IMG/VR virus record: IMGVR_UViG_3300029922_000001
Coordinates: 1 to 64,000 of that record
Length of the DNA: 64,000 bases
Source of the DNA: a virus
Direction: 5' to 3' (one strand)
The position numbers were made by a program, and so were the translations under genes. The first letter of the stretch is position 1, and every line of letters starts with the position of its first letter. Positions 7,542 through 14,651 of the stretch are shown here, one piece after another. The notes under the pieces were generated by a model. It was not told the origin of the DNA. It was given only the letters and a program-made list of their open reading frames with translations, and did not search any database.

Positions 7542-7607
7542 CTAGGATGCCCAAGGTGGGAATTGCGGTTGTGACCCGCAATGACGGGATCGTTACCCGG
7601 TCCTAGA
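7542..7607 (+). tRNA. tRNA, anticodon GTG (His?)
   Basis: The acceptor CTAGGAT/GTCCTAG is paired throughout with one G-U pair, and A is the discriminator. A small D-arm (CCC/GGG) is followed by a 7-bp anticodon stem ATTGCGG/CCGCAAT with loop TTGTGAC, anticodon GTG (7571-7573). The T-arm is short (CGGG/CCCG) with the loop ATCGTTA instead of TTCRANY. It is the third unit in a row with a GTG loop. Confidence 0.5.
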
Positions 7608-7619
7608 CGAGAAAAAAAT

Positions 7620-7701
7620 GGCGTAGCGATGCAGTTGGAGAGGCATGACGGTCTGTAAAATCGTTCCTTCGGGTGAATCGGTTCGAATCCGATATGCGCC
7701 A
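7620..7701 (+). tRNA. tRNA-Tyr (GTA)
   Basis: Acceptor GGCGTAG/ATGCGCC (one mismatch at the inner end), anticodon stem ACGGT/ATCGT with loop CTGTAAA giving GTA, a class II variable arm with a CC-TTCG-GG tip, and the T-arm ATCGG-TTCGAAT-CCGAT. The discriminator A is followed by CCGAGATAAAAT, so CCA is not fully encoded. Confidence 0.85.
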
Positions 7702-7717
7702 CCGAGATAAAATAAAA

Positions 7718-7789
7718 CGGGATATAGCCAAGTGGTATGGCGCGAAGTTAGGGGCTTCGAGTTCTGGTGTTCGATTCACCATATCCCGA
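7718..7789 (+). tRNA. tRNA-Pro (AGG)
   Basis: Acceptor CGGGATA/TATCCCG, discriminator A, anticodon stem CGAAG/CTTCG with loop TTAGGGG, T-arm TGGTG-TTCGATT-CACCA. The anticodon reads AGG, a proline anticodon with A at position 34. That is rare in bacteria and would normally require deamination to inosine or relaxed pairing. The C1-G72 pair and discriminator A fit proline identity. Confidence 0.75.
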
Positions 7790-7800
7790 CGAGAATAAAT

Positions 7801-7880
7801 GGACGTATCGCATAGCGGCAATTGCGGAAGGCTGTAACCCTTCTCCTTCGGGTTCGTAAGTTCGAGTCTTACTGCGTCCA
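7801..7880 (+). tRNA. tRNA-Tyr (GTA), second copy
   Basis: Acceptor GGACGTA/TGCGTCC, anticodon stem GAAGG/CCTTC with loop CTGTAAC (GTA), a variable arm again with CCTTCGGG, and the T-arm GTAAG-TTCGAGT-CTTAC. The sequence differs from the first tRNA-Tyr, so it is not a recent tandem copy. Discriminator A, then CGAGATAAAT. Confidence 0.82.
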
Positions 7881-7890
7881 CGAGATAAAT

Positions 7891-7962
7891 CTAGTTGTAT
7901 ATCAATTGGTAGATTTCGCCGTTTGGATCGGTGAGGCTGGAGGTTCGAGTCCTCTCAACTAC
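7891..7962 (+). tRNA. tRNA-Pro (TGG)
   Basis: Anticodon stem CGCCG/CGGTG with loop TTTGGAT, anticodon TGG. D-arm ATC/GAT with a GG-containing loop, T-arm GGAGG-TTCGAGT-CCTCT. Acceptor CTAGTTG pairs with CAACTAC except at position 1-72 (C-C), so the first base of the CGAGATAAAAT motif seems to lie within the acceptor here. Confidence 0.68.
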
Positions 7963-7974
7963 GAGATAAAATAT

Positions 7975-8085
7975 GGCGCGTATAGCAGTTACGGTTTTAC
8001 GGTTAGCTGCGCGGTCTGTTAAGTATGGGTATTTAACAAAACCGATGCCGAAAGGCTGATATGGATTCGACTTCCTCACGCGCCA
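7975..8085 (+). tRNA. Oversized class II tRNA-like gene (anticodon uncertain)
   Basis: Acceptor GGCGCGT/ACGCGCC is a perfect 7 bp with discriminator A, but the unit is 111 nt. The D-loop contains a perfect tandem duplication TTACGGTT x2 (7989-8004). The anticodon stem CGGT/ACCG (8012-8015/8041-8044) encloses 25 nt that form an extra hairpin GTTAAG/TTTAAC. Reading the first loop gives GTT; reading the tip gives GGG. A variable arm GCC-GAAA-GGC follows. It may be an intron-like or expanded tRNA. Confidence 0.5.
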
Positions 8086-8172
8086 CGAGATGTATGACGG
8101 TAATTGGCTGCCGCCTGGTTTTGGAAACCAGAGTTATAAAAATACACTGCAAGTTCGAATCTTGTCATCTCG
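8086..8172 (+). tRNA. Class II tRNA whose 5' acceptor strand is the array motif (TGG or Ser GGA)
   Basis: The acceptor CGAGATG/CATCTCG is a perfect 7 bp and begins immediately after the previous tRNA, so its own 5' strand is the CGAGAT motif found between the other units. The anticodon stem CTGGT/ACCAG with loop TTTGGAA reads TGG. The 17-nt variable region and TGGAAA context would instead suit serine GGA if the inner pair is open. T-arm GCAAG-TTCGAAT-CTTGT. Confidence 0.6.
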
Positions 8173-8944
8173 CGAGAATATTATTTGTTTTTCTTTGAAT
8201 TATTGTTTGAATTAAATCCACAACAATCTTTTTATATTTTTCCTTACTGTTAGTGTTTAAATACTTGCAAGACGATGAATCTATAATACATAATTCAATA
8301 TTTTGTTGATAACAATTTATTATTTTATTATTATCATTATTTTTAATTTTTTCAAATTTATTATTTCCATAAATTGGTTCATAGTGAAATATGCCATTTA
8401 GTTCAATAGCAAATTTAAGCTCTGGAAAATAAAAGTCTAATTCAGAATTAATAATAGATTTATCATTACATATTAATAATAAATCAGGGTATAAAATTTT
8501 AATTTGTTCTTCTAAGTATATTTCTAATTTGGATCTTCTAGTTCCATGAGTTTTATGTTTATTGTTATAAGTTGCTGAACATGATTTACTGCAAAATACA
8601 TTTTTTGTTTTACTTTTATTTAATTCTCCGTTATTTCTTTTTGTGTATTTATTACACTCTTTACAAAAAGTATTTATTGATCCATGACCACGATCTAAAT
8701 TATTTTTATTTGCTACACACTTCATACTACATACCATTGGTCTATTTAATTTATAACTTTCATTAATTTTTGACTTAGCTCTATTGAAAATATTATTACA
8801 CTGAGGACAAATTAATAAAACTAAGTCGTTTCCTCTTAAATTACATATATATTCATTAGGTATATTATTAGCATATGGTATATTCATACTATATATTTCG
8901 AATATACAATTTCGACTCCTGCTACATAGATTTAAATTACTCAA
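8165..8944 (-). CDS. Vsr/EDxHD-like homing endonuclease with zinc fingers
   Basis: Up to 259 residues. The N-terminal half has three cysteine clusters (CPQCNNIF, CSMKC, CKECNKY then CSKSCSATY) like zinc knuckles. The C-terminal half carries a PD-(D/E)xK-like core: SKLEIYLEEQIK, SELDFYFPELKFAIELNG, HYEP, and a final strand NIELCIIDSS, as in phage Vsr-like EDxHD homing enzymes. The longest frame begins at TTG (8944); an internal ATG at 8887 (MNIPYANNIP) is an alternative. It abuts the last tRNA, a typical site for a freestanding homing gene. Confidence 0.6.
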   Translation of the reverse strand: MSNLNLCSRSRNCIFEIYSMNIPYANNIPNEYICNLRGNDLVLLICPQCNNIFNRAKSKINESYKLNRPMVCSMKCVANKNNLDRGHGSINTFCKECNKYTKRNNGELNKSKTKNVFCSKSCSATYNNKHKTHGTRRSKLEIYLEEQIKILYPDLLLICNDKSIINSELDFYFPELKFAIELNGIFHYEPIYGNNKFEKIKNNDNNKIINCYQQNIELCIIDSSSCKYLNTNSKEKYKKIVVDLIQTIIQRKTNNILAR

Positions 8945-9006
8945 TTAATAAACCACCGTGTGGTTATTGGGCAAAACAAAAAGCTTTATAGGAGTTATAA
9001 TAAGAC

Positions 9007-9306
9007 ATGGTTACAGCATTAAAAATCGAAAATGGTCAAATTATGGTTAAAACCCATCATTATCCAGAATGGCATTATCGTCGCCCTGTGACTTATGGTG
9101 AAATGAGTATGTATCCTGATAATATGAGTAAGGCTAAAAAAGATTGGTTAAAAGCTAAGGAATTTGAAAATTCTTTAGATAACCTTATAGAAGATTTAAA
9201 ATATACCATTCCTCAATTAAAGAAGGTATATTACACTTCAGATGACATATTAAAAAAAGGTGAAGCGGGTATTTTAAAGGCTAAATATTCCGAACCCACA
9301 ACTTAA
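9007..9306 (+). CDS. Hypothetical protein
   Basis: A 99-residue charged protein (MVTALKIENGQIMVKTHHYPEW at the start, basic C-terminus), not recognised. TATAAT (8996-9001) ends 5 nt before the ATG. It is followed by the cupin-like gene after another promoter of the same type, so the two may be transcribed independently. Confidence 0.65.
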   Translation: MVTALKIENGQIMVKTHHYPEWHYRRPVTYGEMSMYPDNMSKAKKDWLKAKEFENSLDNLIEDLKYTIPQLKKVYYTSDDILKKGEAGILKAKYSEPTT

Positions 9307-9322
9307 TATGCTATAATAAGGC

Positions 9323-9847
9323 ATGTCATTTATGTTACACAAACTGCATGAAGCAGAAGAAGAATTACCAGAATTACTTAAAGACTGGTCATCATGGAGT
9401 GGTCTAGATATTACTTATCATGAGCCAAGAGTTGAAAGAGTTTGGCGACAATGGGGTAATTACCGTATTAGTTTACATGTCATTCATCCAGCACTCAAAG
9501 TAGATTGTTTATATCATCCGCATCCTTGGGCATCAGCTATTCGTATTGTTCATGGTGGATATGAAATGGGAATTGGTTATGGTCAAGGTTTTGAACCACC
9601 AGAAGAAGCTTGTAAAATTATTTTGACTACTGGCAGTGAATATTCAATGGAAAATAAAGATGGTTGGCATTATGTTCGTCCAATTAATAATGCAAGTTTA
9701 TCAATAATGGTTTCTGGTCAACCTTGGGGTAGAGAAATGCCAATCGAACCAGATGATGCTATTAATCAAAAAATGCCAATAGCACGTCTTGCGGAAATCT
9801 TGAATATCTTTTCTTTGTTTTATCCAGAAAAAGAAGGCAGTAAATAA
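9323..9847 (+). CDS. Cupin-like hypothetical protein
   Basis: A 174-residue protein whose middle reads as a beta-sandwich with a possible metal site: YHPHPWASAIRIVHGGYEMG, then TGSEYSMENKDGWHYVRPI, then SLSIMVSGQPWGRE. The spacing of His and Glu residues and the alternating strands resemble a cupin, but the canonical motif is not complete and no substrate can be suggested. TATAAT (9312-9317) ends 5 nt before the ATG. Confidence 0.5.
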   Translation: MSFMLHKLHEAEEELPELLKDWSSWSGLDITYHEPRVERVWRQWGNYRISLHVIHPALKVDCLYHPHPWASAIRIVHGGYEMGIGYGQGFEPPEEACKIILTTGSEYSMENKDGWHYVRPINNASLSIMVSGQPWGREMPIEPDDAINQKMPIARLAEILNIFSLFYPEKEGSK

Positions 9848-9857
9848 TACTGCCTTC
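9833..9857. terminator. Bidirectional terminator between convergent genes
   Basis: GAAGGCAGTA (9833-9842) pairs with TACTGCCTTC (9848-9857) across the stop codon of the cupin-like gene, just before the end of the converging gene at 9861. Confidence 0.65.
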
Positions 9858-9860
9858 CTA

Positions 9861-10949
9861 TTAAAATTTAACTTTAATCTTCCTGACATATTGCGGATTA
9901 AGTAAAATAGGCATAGTTTCTGTTGATACTAAATATCCCATATGTGTAGGCGGTTTATCACAAGGAACTGAAGTAATCTTTCCCTTAATAGCATAAGCAC
10001 CAAGAAATTGGGCGGGAGGTAAAACATAAATTTCTCCATCTTCTATATCCGCAGAATAATGCATATCGGTCCATCCATAATGTCCAACAAGTCCTATCAT
10101 CATAATATCTCTCTGTGTACCTTGTTCAAAATCTTTTTCATTAAAGTATTGTTTGCACAACCTGAATGTTTTAGGAGTCATAATCATTTTTGCAGCAAGT
10201 AAATCGTTGTTTTCAATTTCATTAATACTATCTTGTATAGCTCTATCTACAGTTTCCACATAAGTATATATGGTTTGATCAAAATTGGCGGCTTCTTTAA
10301 TAAGTGAAAATATTGCTTGATTTTCTTGTTTTTGGATTGAATCTTTAGCTTCGCATTGCATTTGATCAAACAAATAATATCTTCTTTTATTAAATTCTTC
10401 TGTCGTGACTAATGGGTTGTCTTTAAAAAAAGTGAAATCTTTAATGATTTCTTCATCATTAGGAATATATGGTTTTATTTCACCATTTGAATAGTAAATT
10501 GATTTTGTTCCTTCTTTAATTTGATAAATAGGATCAACACCCGAAGGAAGTTCGTCTACCAGTAATATTTTCCTTGCAACTGATTGATATAGTAAAGATG
10601 CATTAATAGCATCAACCATAGAGTTTCCGAGAGAAATTCTACCTTCTTCAGTAGTGAGTATATGCGCTGTGCTATCACGATAAAATACTGATATTAATTG
10701 GTCTGATGTTAATTCTTTGTGAGATTCTGATAATGTTAGAATGTCATCAGTTAAATTCGTTTGCCAACCAACACTTTGATAAACAATAGAAACTTGTTTT
10801 TTTGCATTAGGGTCTGTGTTTTCGTTAAATCGAAAAGTGAATGGAGCTTCTTCGGAATATGTTTGAAGCTTTTTGTCGATAATGTCAATAAGTTTATTGA
10901 CGGCTGTTTCAACTCTCTTTTGAGAGATTTCTTGTGGTCCTATGGGCAT
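9861..10949 (-). CDS. Putative capsid-type structural protein
   Basis: A 362-residue protein. The second half follows the pattern of HK97-fold or related capsid proteins: a long helix region (DQMQCEAKDSIQKQENQAIF), KMIMTPKTFRLCKQYF, a polar strand region with DGEIYVLPPAQFLGAYAIKG, and a C-terminus ILLNPQYVRKIKVKF. I infer a virion role from this pattern only. The start at MPIGPQEIS is chosen because AGGAG sits 6 nt upstream; the frame itself extends slightly further. It is leadered, unlike most neighbours, and lies alone on the minus strand. Confidence 0.4.
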   Translation of the reverse strand: MPIGPQEISQKRVETAVNKLIDIIDKKLQTYSEEAPFTFRFNENTDPNAKKQVSIVYQSVGWQTNLTDDILTLSESHKELTSDQLISVFYRDSTAHILTTEEGRISLGNSMVDAINASLLYQSVARKILLVDELPSGVDPIYQIKEGTKSIYYSNGEIKPYIPNDEEIIKDFTFFKDNPLVTTEEFNKRRYYLFDQMQCEAKDSIQKQENQAIFSLIKEAANFDQTIYTYVETVDRAIQDSINEIENNDLLAAKMIMTPKTFRLCKQYFNEKDFEQGTQRDIMMIGLVGHYGWTDMHYSADIEDGEIYVLPPAQFLGAYAIKGKITSVPCDKPPTHMGYLVSTETMPILLNPQYVRKIKVKF

Positions 10950-11036
10950 ATTTTTCTCCTTTGCACACTTCAATTCAAGATTGCAAGTGCTGCAACAATA
11001 TCTTTATACAAATTCTAAAACGACGTACAATAACTT

Positions 11037-11354
11037 ATGAGTAAAAAATACTGTGAATATTTGGTGCAACGATTAGCTAATAATCGAAAAGATCAAAAAA
11101 TTAAAGAGTTGCAAATACAAAATAGAAAATTACAAAGTCATTTAGATAATTATCATGCTATAATGGAATGTGATAGAAAATCACCAACTAGAGAAGAACT
11201 ACATTTAAGGGAATTAGTAGATAAAGGTGCTGATTATATTACTATTAATCATTATATGCGTGGATATGATCTTACAATTAAACGCGAAGATGGGGTAATC
11301 TATCGTATTAACAGAACAGGAAAGGACGAAAAATATGACGCCACAAACAATTGA
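11037..11354 (+). CDS. Hypothetical coiled-coil protein
   Basis: A 105-residue basic protein with a heptad-like helix (residues of about 18-40, KIKELQIQNRKLQSHLDNY) followed by a small alpha/beta segment. TACAAT (11026-11031) ends 5 nt before the ATG. Its last 20 nt overlap the next gene. Function is unknown. Confidence 0.6.
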   Translation: MSKKYCEYLVQRLANNRKDQKIKELQIQNRKLQSHLDNYHAIMECDRKSPTREELHLRELVDKGADYITINHYMRGYDLTIKREDGVIYRINRTGKDEKYDATNN

Positions 11355-11589
11355 TTCAGATGAATTTTATGATCCAGAACGTGATAAATATGATGCTCTT
11401 GCTGCACAAGGATGCAGAATTAGAAACCAAATCAAAGATAAAGATAGGGAAATTTTTAATTTAGAAGCACTTTCTGAGTGGTTAGTCGATAGGGACCATG
11501 CTGGACAATGGTATTGCTATGATCAAGAAGGGTGGGCAACTGCCTGTGATGATATTGGTAAAGCCTTAAAGACGATATCGGTGCTATGA
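11335..11589 (+). CDS. Hypothetical acidic protein
   Basis: An 84-residue protein (starts MTPQTIDSDEFYDPERDKYD) overlapping the upstream gene by 20 nt, with GGACG a few bases upstream as a weak ribosome site. It probably forms a two-gene unit ended by the hairpin at 11592-11631. It has no recognised domain. Confidence 0.55.
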   Translation: MTPQTIDSDEFYDPERDKYDALAAQGCRIRNQIKDKDREIFNLEALSEWLVDRDHAGQWYCYDQEGWATACDDIGKALKTISVL

Positions 11590-11591
11590 AA

Positions 11592-11631
11592 AAGAATGGA
11601 ATTAGAGGGTAATGCCTTTGATTCCATTCTT
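11592..11631 (+). terminator. Intrinsic terminator
   Basis: AAGAATGGAAT (11592-11602) pairs perfectly with ATTCCATTCTT (11621-11631), followed by TGTTT. It ends the 11037-11589 unit just before the TATAAT of the methyltransferase gene. Confidence 0.7.
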
Positions 11632-11646
11632 TGTTTATAATAGGAC

Positions 11647-12102
11647 ATGAATAAGTCTTGGCTAACTGCTATAAGTAGAAAAAAACTTCCCGCTCCTACT
11701 AATTATCTGTTATCTAGTGGACTTTTAAAAGGTCGTGTTTTAGATTATGGCTGTGGAAGATGCCAAAACATAAACACTCAAAATGGTATCAAATATAATT
11801 ACGATCCTTATTACGTACCAGAAGGTAGACAAGGTAAGATGAATGTGATACTTTGCAATTACGTTTTAAATGTAGTGAATTTTGAAACTAGATTAGATAT
11901 ATTACAGGACTTATTTCATTTATTAGACAAAAATGGAGTAATATATTTAACAGTCAGAAGAGATATTACTTGTGATTACAACACCAAATTGGGGACTTTT
12001 CAGTATGTTGTGAAACTCCCATTTGAAACATTTCATAAAACAAAAACATATGAAACATATAAAATTTCTAAATATGACATACACGAGTATTTAACATCAT
12101 GA
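11647..12102 (+). CDS. SAM-dependent methyltransferase-like protein
   Basis: A 151-residue class I methyltransferase-like protein: motif I is GRVLDYGCGRCQ, an acidic-loop region follows (YNYDPYY), and the motif IV region is MNVILCNYVLNVV, then a helix and the strand GVIYLTVRR. It is shorter than a typical 200-250-residue enzyme and lacks a clear substrate domain, so the substrate is unknown. TATAAT (11636-11641) ends 5 nt before the ATG. It overlaps the next gene by ATGA. Confidence 0.65.
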   Translation: MNKSWLTAISRKKLPAPTNYLLSSGLLKGRVLDYGCGRCQNINTQNGIKYNYDPYYVPEGRQGKMNVILCNYVLNVVNFETRLDILQDLFHLLDKNGVIYLTVRRDITCDYNTKLGTFQYVVKLPFETFHKTKTYETYKISKYDIHEYLTS

Positions 12103-12305
12103 GTGAAGACGAAATTAAAACACGATATTTAAAATGGCTTAATGATCCATTAAAAGAAACATTACCTTATTTAGAAGAATGGGAACAGTGGCATTACAGT
12201 ATTAAACTATATGACGAAGAATTATATGGTGTGATTTGTTATTTGAGAATTAAATCAGGTGTTGATAAAAAAACGAACACAGTTGGTTTAGATTTTTTGT
12301 ATTAA
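12099..12305 (+). CDS. Small hypothetical protein
   Basis: A 68-residue acidic protein (starts MSEDEIKTRYLKWLNDPLKE) translationally coupled to the methyltransferase gene through the ATGA overlap. It is not recognised; it may be a partner subunit given the coupling. Confidence 0.55.
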   Translation: MSEDEIKTRYLKWLNDPLKETLPYLEEWEQWHYSIKLYDEELYGVICYLRIKSGVDKKTNTVGLDFLY

Positions 12306-12330
12306 ACAAAACAATGAATTATAATAAATA

Positions 12331-12651
12331 ATGGATTTAAGAATTATCTATTTACAAAATGATTATGCGGTTATGTATTGCAATAATGAATTAGTTCTCG
12401 AAGGTGATCCTCAAGAGTGGACCCTAGAATTAATACTTAAACAATTAAGTAATAATAGCAAAATTGTCAATTATACAATGGAAATGGAAGAATACACTTC
12501 TACATTGAACTATAAAATGCCAGATAAATTCGCTGATGTAGAATCTTTATTGGAATTGAAATTAGACTTTACAATGGATTCACTTAAAGATTTTTCCAAG
12601 ACGCAAAACTTAGTGAAAATATTGAAAGATAAGGTGTGGCAAGAAATATAA
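12331..12651 (+). CDS. Hypothetical protein
   Basis: A 106-residue protein with no recognised domain. TATAAT (12320-12325) ends 5 nt before the ATG. The C-terminal region is Leu/Lys/Asp-rich and probably helical. Confidence 0.6.
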   Translation: MDLRIIYLQNDYAVMYCNNELVLEGDPQEWTLELILKQLSNNSKIVNYTMEMEEYTSTLNYKMPDKFADVESLLELKLDFTMDSLKDFSKTQNLVKILKDKVWQEI

Positions 12652-12671
12652 GTTTATGCTATAATGAGTGC

Positions 12672-13289
12672 ATGAAAACGTACCCATCTATTGTTACACT
12701 AAATAAAAATAAAAGCGAACCTATAGAAATGTGGGTATTTGATAAGTTGGATGGTTCTAACTTGCGTTTTGAATGGCATCGTAAGCGTGGATGGGGTAAA
12801 TTTGGCACTAGAACCCGTTTATTTGACCGTACAGACCCTACATTTGGTTGTGCCATTGATTTGTTCTTAAACAAATATAGTGAGGATTTAGAGAGGATTT
12901 TTAGAAAACAAAACTTCGAAGAAACTACAGTATTTTGTGAGTTCTGGGGACAGAGTTCTTTTGCTGGGCAGCACGTTGAAAGCGAACCTAAAAACGTCAC
13001 TTTGTTTGATGTTGATGTATTCAAAAAGTGTATTATTGGACCAAGACAATTTTTGGATTTATTCGGTCATTTAGATCATGCACCATATTTAGGAAAACAT
13101 ATATGGGATCAAGATTTTATTCAGGCAGTATACAATCAAGAAATTGAAGGTATGTCATTAGAAGGTGTTGTTGGCAAGGCTGGCGAAGGTCATCATTTGA
13201 AAATGTACAAGGCAAAAACAAAAGAATGGTTGGATTTGATTCGTGCTAGATACGATGAAGCTACTGCTAATCAGTTAATCAATAGTTGA
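12672..13289 (+). CDS. RNA ligase-type nucleotidyltransferase
   Basis: A 205-residue protein with covalent nucleotidyltransferase motifs: motif I FDKLDGSNLRF with the nucleophile lysine near residue 25, then RTRLFDR, motif III-like TVFCEFWGQSS, motif IV EGVVGKAGEG, and motif V KMYKAKTKEW. Small size and motif wording fit Rnl2/T4 gp-type RNA ligases, which seal nicks or repaired tRNAs through AMP transfer. The start follows TATAAT (12660-12665) by 6 nt. It lies between the tRNA array and Ro60, consistent with phage RNA repair. Confidence 0.75.
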   Translation: MKTYPSIVTLNKNKSEPIEMWVFDKLDGSNLRFEWHRKRGWGKFGTRTRLFDRTDPTFGCAIDLFLNKYSEDLERIFRKQNFEETTVFCEFWGQSSFAGQHVESEPKNVTLFDVDVFKKCIIGPRQFLDLFGHLDHAPYLGKHIWDQDFIQAVYNQEIEGMSLEGVVGKAGEGHHLKMYKAKTKEWLDLIRARYDEATANQLINS

Positions 13290-13317
13290 AAAAGGAATAG
13301 AAAATTGATTAATTGTA

Positions 13318-13626
13318 ATGTTGATTATGGATGTAAAACTTTATCGTTTAGATAATCGTATTGAGTCATTATGGCATACTTATAAGTTAGTTCATATGTT
13401 TTCTGATTATCCTATTGAATGGAAACTTACGGTTGATTATTTAGTTTCATTAGCAGAGTTGCTTCAAAAAGATAACGAAAAACAAGTACTGGAAACATTT
13501 TTCTTGGGTTTAGAAATTAAATTTAGTCCATGTAGTCCTGGTATTCAGGGATTAATGAAATTCTATCCTATTATACATACAAATGAAAATGACTCTGTTT
13601 TACCAGAATCTCTAAATATATTTTAG
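13318..13626 (+). CDS. Hypothetical protein
   Basis: A protein of about 102 residues that is not recognised. Two starts are possible, the ATG at 13318 and the ATG at 13327 (MDVKLYRLDN); no clear ribosome site or -10 box decides between them. It is mostly helical in appearance. The 96 nt after it hold an AT-rich stretch and the promoter of the next gene only. Confidence 0.5.
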   Translation: MLIMDVKLYRLDNRIESLWHTYKLVHMFSDYPIEWKLTVDYLVSLAELLQKDNEKQVLETFFLGLEIKFSPCSPGIQGLMKFYPIIHTNENDSVLPESLNIF

Positions 13627-13722
13627 TTAACTTCATAAATGTTAAATGGTTTAGATATTTTGCGTATATTTTTTTGCATTGTTGTTGGATTATTTACGCA
13701 TATATAACTATAATTACTTGTT

Positions 13723-14049
13723 ATGGATAAAAATTTTAAAAAATACGTAAGTGATAATTATAGTGATAATTATAGGCAGTTTTACATTAAAGAGATTCTA
13801 AAATCTTCTGAAACAGAAAGTAGTCTTGAATCTTATGATATAATGTGTAATAGTAGTGAAGAGTTTATTTCAAAAATTTCTCAACCTCTAAGCTCATGGG
13901 TTAATCCTTCTAAATTATGTTTAATTGTGAAAAATGAAGATGGTTTTAAAGTAGCTATGAGATGTTTAGATGTAATTCACGATTTCGAAAATTTATGTAT
14001 TTTAACATTAAATAAATTAAATTTTCACCATGAATTATTTGGTATTTAA
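13723..14049 (+). CDS. Hypothetical protein
   Basis: A 108-residue protein (starts MDKNFKKYVSDNYSDNY) with no recognised domain. TATAAT (13709-13714) ends 8 nt before the ATG, slightly longer than the usual gap. The 150 nt downstream contain a small hairpin AATTGGC-TAC-GCCAATT at 14056-14072 and otherwise nothing recognisable before the next promoter. Confidence 0.55.
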   Translation: MDKNFKKYVSDNYSDNYRQFYIKEILKSSETESSLESYDIMCNSSEEFISKISQPLSSWVNPSKLCLIVKNEDGFKVAMRCLDVIHDFENLCILTLNKLNFHHELFGI

Positions 14050-14163
14050 TATAATTTAATTGGCTACGCCAATTGATTCAACTTCTTCGTCAACTACACA
14101 AATGGGCTTCCTTGGAATAAGAAACGTGAATGTGAAAAAGAAGACAGTTATTTGAAGTAAGTA

Positions 14164-14192
14164 TTGACTTACACAAATGATTTAGGTATGAT
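14164..14192 (+). promoter_or_regulatory. Leaderless promoter with both -35 and -10
   Basis: TTGACT (14164-14169) and TATGAT (14187-14192) are 17 nt apart, and the ATG at 14200 begins 8 nt after the last base of the -10. The predicted transcription start therefore falls on the start codon. This is the clearest example of the leaderless arrangement, and it shows that the TTG at 14164 is a -35 element rather than a start codon. Confidence 0.8.
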
Positions 14193-14199
14193 TCTTCAC

Positions 14200-14502
14200 A
14201 TGGCTATTACAGAACAAGAAATACAAAATGCTTTATCAGAACAACAAATTCAAGATATTGGATATATCACCAGTGTATTGGATAAAAAATTAATTTCCAA
14301 TTATGGAAAATTAAAAAATGGCGAAGTGTTGAGATTTAGTTTAAATAAAAAATACAATCGAATTGTAACTGATGCAGTTTGTAAATCTTATGAACAAGCG
14401 GGTTGGGAATGTAGTGCTTACGATAATAAAGTTTATTATGGTATGTGGAGTAGTGGTCGTCCAATAAGTGAATTTGGTTTTCGTAAGCCAAAACAAAAAT
14501 GA
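14200..14502 (+). CDS. Hypothetical protein
   Basis: A 100-residue protein. The helical N-terminus (MAITEQEIQNALSEQQIQD) is followed by a strand-rich C-terminal half (NRIVTDAVCKSYEQAGW, KVYYGMW, ISEFGFRKPK). It is not recognised. Its promoter is the 14164-14192 element, so a leaderless mRNA is expected. An imperfect hairpin (GACCCTG/CAGAGTC) follows the stop codon. Confidence 0.6.
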   Translation: MAITEQEIQNALSEQQIQDIGYITSVLDKKLISNYGKLKNGEVLRFSLNKKYNRIVTDAVCKSYEQAGWECSAYDNKVYYGMWSSGRPISEFGFRKPKQK

Positions 14503-14615
14503 CCCTGTTTAACCAGAGTCATTTAGCTACTGCAACCTTCGTTGTATAGGAACCAATATGTAATAATAGGAAAACAAAACCGTTTTATAACTATTTTGGA
14601 AAAAATCTTCGAAAG

Positions 14616-14645
14616 TTGGAAAAAACTAAGGAACATGGGTATAAT
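14616..14645 (+). promoter_or_regulatory. Promoter for the non-coding RNA ahead of Ro60
   Basis: TTGGAA (14616-14621) and TATAAT (14640-14645) are spaced by 18 nt. No coding frame of useful size follows before the terminator at 14818-14862, so the product is expected to be RNA. Confidence 0.65.
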
Positions 14646-14651
14646 ATGATT

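Larger units (their letters stand above)
7447..8182 (+). repeat. Recurring CGAGATAAAT spacer after every tRNA
   Basis: Each of the nine units is followed by CGAGA plus an A/T-rich tract: 7447, 7531, 7608, 7703, 7790, 7881, 7962, 8086 and 8173. Variants are CGAGATAAAATA, CGAGATATATA, CGAGAAAAAAAT, CGAGAATAAAT and CGAGATGTAT. The motif starts at or one base after the discriminator, in the place where CCA would be. It looks like a shared 3'-processing signal for the polycistronic precursor. Confidence 0.8.

Noticed and set aside
7511-8079. Several long-looking frames on both strands across 7.5-8.1 kb
   Set aside because: They cross the tRNA genes and only reflect the repeated CGAGATAAA spacers and stable stems.
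14164-14199. TTG at 14164 as start of the gene ending at 14502
   Set aside because: TTGACT there is the -35 element of a well-formed promoter whose start site coincides with the ATG at 14200.
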